From Protonemura montana (taxonomy: Eukaryota > Arthropoda > Insecta > Plecoptera > Nemouridae): a stretch of 64,000 nucleotides of DNA. Positions 58,901 through 64,000 of this stretch are shown in pieces. How positions within the stretch are numbered: the first letter of the stretch is position 1; every line of letters begins with the position of its first letter. A program made the position numbers and the translations under genes. The notes under the pieces were generated by a model. That model worked only from the letters and a program-made list of their open reading frames with translations, ran no database searches and was not told the origin of the DNA. The stretch covers positions 1,178,001 to 1,242,000 of the forward strand of contig OX387607.1 in NCBI GenBank assembly GCA_947568835.1, written 5' to 3'.

Positions 58901-60626
58901 ACAGATTAAATCATTCTCATGCTGCTGACCTCTCACTCGACTTAACATCTGCAAACGTGTAAGCGACGTACCTGTGACCACGTGGGCCAGGTCCACTAAG
59001 CTCCCAGCACAGAAGAAGGTGTTATCCTTTGTGAAGAACATCGCCGCCAACCAAGGCCAGTCTCCCTTTTGTGTCGGCACCCCGTTCTGAATCAGCGGTT
59101 GTGTAAGTTCCACGTCAGCTACGCCGCAATCTGAAGCAAGAACACACGACAAGCCCAGGTTTAGTGGTCAGAAAACTCTAGTTTTAGATCAAGCCTAGGT
59201 CTGAAACTGCTTGGGGAGTAAACTTAGCATACAAATTGGTCTACAAGGAAAAACAGCAACTACTGAAGAGCTAGGCAACTTTTAGTACAGTTATGCAATG
59301 CTAGTTGTCTATGGATCCAAGGCATGGGTCAGTTGATTTATTATTTGCTTGTATTTCGAATGTATTATCAGATAATGAATAAGCCGGGTTGCAAACAGCA
59401 AAAAGGAATTTCAATAGTAAATCTCAGAAAAAATAAAGTTGTTTCTGTGCATAAACAATAGGTTAGCAACAAGAATTCAATATTCTTTCCACGAATCATC
59501 AGATAAAGTGTGGTGTCTTTGGCTGTTACCCTCGGCAGGAATGGCTGGTGTTTTGGTCACCGGTTGCGGTCGCATTTGTGGTCTAGGCTCCGACGTCGGG
59601 CGTCGTTGTGGGGGACGTGGAGGCGGCGGCGTCATCGCCCACACTGGGGGTGCTGCGGCGTTCTGCCGGTTGTACAGGCTGTACGTGTCGTAGGGCGGCA
59701 GCAATTGCGGCGGGTTTGCTGCGTGGCCGATTGTTGGTGGATGTAAGGTGAAGGACACGGTTGAAGTCGTGAGAAAACTTGGTTGCGGTATGACTGCGAA
59801 TGGAAAGTAATAGTTGTTGGGTCAGTGAATGCTGAAAACATCGAGACGTGTTTACCTTGAACTGCTCTTAGAGGCACTCAAAAGGTCATGGAAGAAAACC
59901 ACCAGATAGACGTGTTGTTTTAATGAAGATGATTATTCTTGGAGCACAATCAAGCTTCCACCTACCTTTTTGACCGATGCAAATTGTCATCCCGTTCACT
60001 TTTATGCTGGAAATTGTTGGCAACGGGTTCTGACTCGGGAAATCCAAGTGGAAATCGACTGTAGACGGATTTTCCGCGGTGATTTCGTTGTTTGATTGTA
60101 AACTCAGTTTTCCTGCGTATTGCTGTGAAGAAAATTAGAAGCTTTTAGAAGAAAATAACTCTAGACAAAGGAAAGTTTTTAAAATCACAATCGCTTGATT
60201 GAGTTTTTTCTTCCAGCCTCTCCCAAGAGTAAGAAAGATATTCTTTGCTGGAGAAAGCATGCTTTAAGAGTCGGGAAGACTGGCTTTCCAGACCAAGATT
60301 ATGTAAACTCGTATTAACAGGGCACTTGTATGAAATCCCACCATTTGTTGCATTAACCAATTAAACTGGACAATATAAGAGTTTAGTTTTATTGGAAGAA
60401 AACTCCACCCTCTTCTGCAGACGCTACTTACTGTTGGTAGCTGAGCCGTGATGAACATTACAACTGTGAGGTTCAAAGCCTCCCCGGCTGCTCGGGGTGG
60501 CACTCTTATCACCCCCTCATAACCTTGTCCAACAACCACATAATTAAACACTTCGGGGCAAGGTGACCGCGGCATGTCCCCCGAAGCAAACATTACCGAG
60601 CCTAAAAGCAGCACGCCGAACAACAT
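55998..60626 (-). CDS. Gastrulation-defective-like secreted serine protease (477 aa, 8 exons)
   Basis: Coding exons (minus): 60626-60432, 60122-59966, 59793-59530, 59130-58972, 58876-58761, 58539-58375, 57592-57439 and 56221-55998; phases agree, 1434 nt. A signal peptide (MLFGVLLLGSVMFASG) is followed by a GD_N-type domain (PCPEVFNYVVVGQGYEGVIR; AGKLSLQSNNEITAENPSTV). A Pro-rich linker comes next (about residues 120-205, PPPPRPPQRRP), then an S1 trypsin-fold domain. The triad is complete: His in VVTAAHC, split by an intron; Asp in RNDIAIVEL; Ser in PCSGDSGG. The expected IVGG start is replaced by LIQNGVPTQKGDWPW, and residue 189 is not Asp, so trypsin-like specificity is doubtful. In Drosophila, gd acts upstream of Snake and Easter in Toll dorsoventral signalling; here an extracellular cascade role is inferred. 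A paralogue lies just upstream on the same strand. Confidence 0.88.
56293..56950 (-). repeat. Composite 5S-like array SINE in a protease intron
   Basis: Body with TTTAACGACGCACTG, CATGCGGCACTGGTC and GGCTTAACGTCCCTTCCGAA, then about four 91-bp 5S-like units (56,584-56,945). One unit carries a small internal GTATGA insertion. Same orientation as the 2.2-3.0 kb copy. Confidence 0.7.
57672..58075 (-). repeat. Composite SINE body without the 5S-like array
   Basis: Shares GTGTTTAGCGACGCACTG, GGAAACCCGGTGCAGGCACG and AATCCATGCTGTCGAGAGGT with the other copies. The middle is interrupted by unrelated sequence (about 57,860-58,000). It ends at GGCGAGTGAAG, where the array begins in other copies. Lies in a protease intron. 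Confidence 0.65.
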
Positions 60627-62392
60627 GATGCGTCGTTGCTGTCCGGCACGAGACTGAAGACAAAACGTGAACGCCTCGCAGGTTTGTAGTCGAAAAAAAC
60701 AGGAAATATCGTCACATTGATGATTTGTTAAGTGCGTGTGGATATCGCCGTGTGCGTAAGTGAAGATTATGACTGAGCTGGATGATTAATAGATTTAACT
60801 GCGTCGACTCCAACGTCAATCCGGTCTGACAGGAAATTGTCACAGTATTTTTCCATCTCTCCTAGGATTGGATGCAGTACTGGCTGTGGGTGCTATTAAG
60901 TTATTTTTATCAGATGATGCGATTCGACTCAAGATCTATAGCGATGAGATTGATTTCCTTGTGAGCTTCACCGCTAACGACAGGTGTCGTTTGAAATCTT
61001 ACACCTCCCCCTAGTGTGGCTTGTTCATTGTGGGTGGTAATTGACTTGCGACTTACGGTGATGCAAAGATCGTGTTCAATTATTCATAAAAGTTATTTAG
61101 TTGCATCTCATTGCGGAGCATTCTTAGATTTAAATATTGGTATACTGAGGCTGGAATAATTAGGGTTGCCATTCATTGCATTTGCATTATTAACCTTATA
61201 TAAAAGCCTTAAATTGCGATGTTCAACTTTTTTAGTTTGTCTCTGGCTGCTGGCTGGGGTAACATTTTTCTGTACATGTCGTTTTAAATTGCGAAATTTG
61301 GTTAAAAACGTGTGCAATTGGGTTATATTTGTTCAAAATTCAAATCTCTATCCTATTGTGACACTTTGAGGGTGATTTGAAAGCGTTTTTTTGGTGAAAT
61401 ATTGATAATTATGTTTGAAATTTCCAGCCTAGGAAAATTGGAGCCATGTCTCACAGTTCGATTTTTATTTGATTCAAAACTTGCCTATTACTCACCCGCA
61501 GCAGCTCGGTAATACTCTTCATGCATGCCTATGAAAGTTATTGAAGAAATTGAGCCCAAACGCTGTTAATTAAGTTCGTTTTACGTGAAATAGAAATGAT
61601 TTTGCAAAAAGAGTGACAGATGCATTCATTTGTCTGGTTTTTTGACCACTGCAGGGTGAACGAATTCTTAAACTTATCTTTGTGGCAGTGCATTCAGGAT
61701 ATTAAAACGTCAATGTCAATGTCAACGTCAATGTCAAATTCTTTTCAATATCTCTAAAACTGAAGGGAAATAAATGACAAAACTGATATATTGTTGGTGT
61801 CTTGGCTAGCAAGATTGGCTAGCCCAGATTGTAAAAGGTATTTCACAAGTTTCACTCTCTAAAAAATATTTCAAGAAATCATACACGGAAATCTTTTGAC
61901 AGCCAACTTCGTTTGTTTTCGAAATTGTCATCGTGGTCACTTTGGAATTCACAGAGTTTCCACAATGCAGTGACCCCAAGTGAAATAAGCGGCAAATTTC
62001 AAATAAAATAAATGGGGGTACTTTTGGTTGTGGTCCCATTAGAGGCTTTACATTAAAACCAAAATGCACAATCCCTCAAAATCTTAAGGTGCCGTTAGGC
62101 ATCGGGTACTGCTAGTTCCTTATAAATAGCTAATTGTTCCTCTATTTGTGCCAATGACATTATGATTGTACGTGAACTGTCCCAACAAAAAATTTAAAAA
62201 TCTGTGATGAAATATAGATATTTTTTTAATAGTTATACGAATTATACCTTAATTGCCTGCTGATTAATTGAAAGTTGATGCATAAATATGACTCAGGATT
62301 TCAAGTGCCAAGAAAAACCTTAATACCTACATCTAAAATGCGTAACTTTGCTGAAAATAGCCCTCAAATCCTGTTCCCACATCCACACCCTT

Positions 62393-62423
<31 letters not shown>

Positions 62424-63178
62424 CTGTCTGTCACCCGAGCCTCCGGCCTAACTAATTTTCGTTTGTTAAAATTTGTCCCACCTTCCGAAATTTTAATTAT
62501 GGCAACCCTAGGCTGGATGTGTCGTCACAAAAAGCATTCAAATGTTTTCAAAACCTCGCCCCGTCTACGTTAGTCAAAATATCACAAACTTGAAGCATCT
62601 ACATGGAAATCCTTTCGAGTAATTCTAGACCCCTAAAAGTCTAACCGCTGGGACCTCTGCTCGCATAGACAACATTAATGAAGTTCCCTTATATTTATAA
62701 AAGGATGCTGTGAGGAACGAGGATGGTTCAGGATTTGAAAATGTGACCATGCTTGTGACGTACTTCGAACGAGTATATTTATGCTAACCTTGCAGACATT
62801 TTGCTTTTGAAGCAGATTAATAACTAAAAATAATTTTACGAATTCAATAATACTAATAATTCGCATAAAATTCTCGCTAAACCGTCGTAAAATGAGTTAT
62901 TTTTCACGCACAATTGAATAAAAAACTAATTTTTCTCGGTTTGAATATTAAAGCCATCGTACTAAAACATATCGAAGTAAACCAAATAATATTTACAATT
63001 GCTAGCAGTTTGAAAGCATTCAAACAATTCCGATATTAAAACACATACAATTACAAAACTGGTACCAGATAAAGGAAGTCAACAGTCGCATTGAACTTCT
63101 TCCGACAAACAAGATGATAATCAAATGATTACTGCAAAGATGACAACATCTCCCTGATGGGAACTAGCGTCTTGTGAA
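60627..63178. other. Intergenic stretch between the two gd-like proteases
   Basis: Should hold the promoter of the complete protease (near 60,650-60,850) and the 3' UTR of the partial one. It also contains a hexamer-like repeat of GTCAATGTCAAC (about 61,708-61,738) and a run of 20 G (62,404-62,423) followed by GTCACCCGAGCCTCC. No gene or RNA is recognised. Confidence 0.45.
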
Positions 63179-64000
63179 TTATCTTGTGAACTGCTGCAGC
63201 CAAGTCAGATACTTGGCAATGTCTGTGTATATGACGAACTCTTGGAGGTCACAGGTCATGTTGACTTTGTCGTTGAGCGAGAGGCTGACGATGCCCCTGA
63301 GGAACCATCTCATGATTCCGTCTCCCTGGTCGACTGGCATCATTAGACCTCCACCACTGTCTCCTGAGCAAGGGCCGGTCCCTGAAATAGAGGGGTAGGT
63401 TAATAGAGGGACGGAACGTGAACAACTTTTCTACTAAGCAGATTATTTATATGCATGAATTTATTTTATTTTGGTAAACACTTCGAGAGGCTTATCGTGA
63501 TTATAATTTTGGTGGAAATATTTTTTAGTTTAATGTACGATACAGATAGATGTGTACCATAGATTGAAACAGCAAAATTCTAGAGGTAAAAGTAGACATG
63601 AATTCAAGTTCTTGGGAAGAAAATGAGGAAAGTAAGAAACCAAGATTCTAAAAAGAGATGTCCAAGAACGGAATGGGATTGGTTTTATGAATCAGCAAGT
63701 TTTAGGAAATTGCCAGAAGGATTGTTGTGAACGTCGGAAGTGGAAAGATTGCTCATACATCCGGTGCAAAATGTACAAATCTGTTCTAAAAGCATATTTA
63801 ACTCACAGAATAAAATCCAAACCATTATTGACACCTTGAGAAGTAATTCCAAAACGTATCTATCTGAAGACATTGATTTGAATTGAAGTCTTGACAGACA
63901 TCGTTCAAGTTATTTCAGTTAAGAAATAACTTTATTCTAATACAGCGTTTGTTTTAAATATGCTTAAAAAAAGCAGCGCAATTTCTTACCGTTTCTGTAC
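63179..64000 (-). CDS. Second gd-like serine protease, last exons only (cut by window edge)
   Basis: The last exon is 63382-63179, and the end of the preceding exon is 64000-63990, with donor AACG|GTAAGA. The junction (YRNG, then TGPCSGDSGGGLMMP) matches exons 7-8 of the neighbouring protease in phase and position. It carries the catalytic Ser in GDSGG and the conserved ending IYTDIAKYLTWLQQ, stop TAA at 63,179-63,181. Like its neighbour it lacks Asp at position 189. The two genes are tandem, in the same orientation, about 2.5 kb apart, so they arose by local duplication. The rest lies to the right. Confidence 0.85.

Overview
The window is nuclear DNA of an arthropod, most likely a hexapod. 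It has spliced protein genes with GT-AG introns, no operons, low GC, and introns and intergenic DNA full of short transposable elements and tandem repeats. Two linked serine proteases have a gastrulation-defective (gd)-type N-terminus, a family I know mainly from insects. Exon models were built by hand: each named complete gene has splice sites whose phases agree, and each summed coding length divides by three. Names come from recalled family sequences, not from a database search.

Layout, left to right. About 370-452 (+): probable last exon of a gene running off the left edge. 2.2-3.0 kb: a 5S-rRNA-related repeat array. 3.0-5.5 kb (+): a C2H2 zinc-finger locus with an internal duplication, one in-frame stop and one frameshift. 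8.46-9.56 kb (+): FAM177. 11.36-13.13 kb (-): a class I methyltransferase-like gene, head-to-head with TMA16 (13.33-14.69 kb, +). 14.84-31.26 kb (-): a ZNF318 orthologue, tail-to-tail with TMA16. 32.57-42.32 kb (-): an unrecognised RS-rich protein whose first intron hosts a structurally intact 4.1-kb DNA transposon (35,629-39,739) with an 860-aa transposase. 44.62-54.93 kb (-): symplekin. 56.0-60.63 kb (-): a complete gd-like serine protease. 63.18-64.0 kb (-): the last exons of a second, tandem gd-like protease cut by the right edge.

Repeats fall into distinct families: (i) tRNA-headed SINEs, some with the tRNA-like unit between inverted arms; (ii) a composite SINE-like element whose 5S-rRNA-like promoter segment is multiplied as a 91-bp array; (iii) ~423-bp foldback MITEs with ~190-bp inverted arms; (iv) the 4.1-kb autonomous transposon with ~480-bp inverted ends; (v) a 114-bp satellite present in introns of both the ZNF318-like gene and symplekin; (vi) a 49-bp minisatellite; (vii) a 5'-truncated LINE fragment; (viii) a short dispersed repeat near 0.1, 5.9, 26.4, 34.6, 52.8 and 53.4 kb.

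Several host genes act in gene expression (symplekin in mRNA 3'-end formation, ZNF318 and the RS protein in the nucleus, TMA16 in 60S assembly), but nothing indicates a functional cluster. The gd-like proteases are the only clear paralogue pair. The most novel-looking items are the intact transposon, the multimerised 5S-like array and the SINE with inverted arms.
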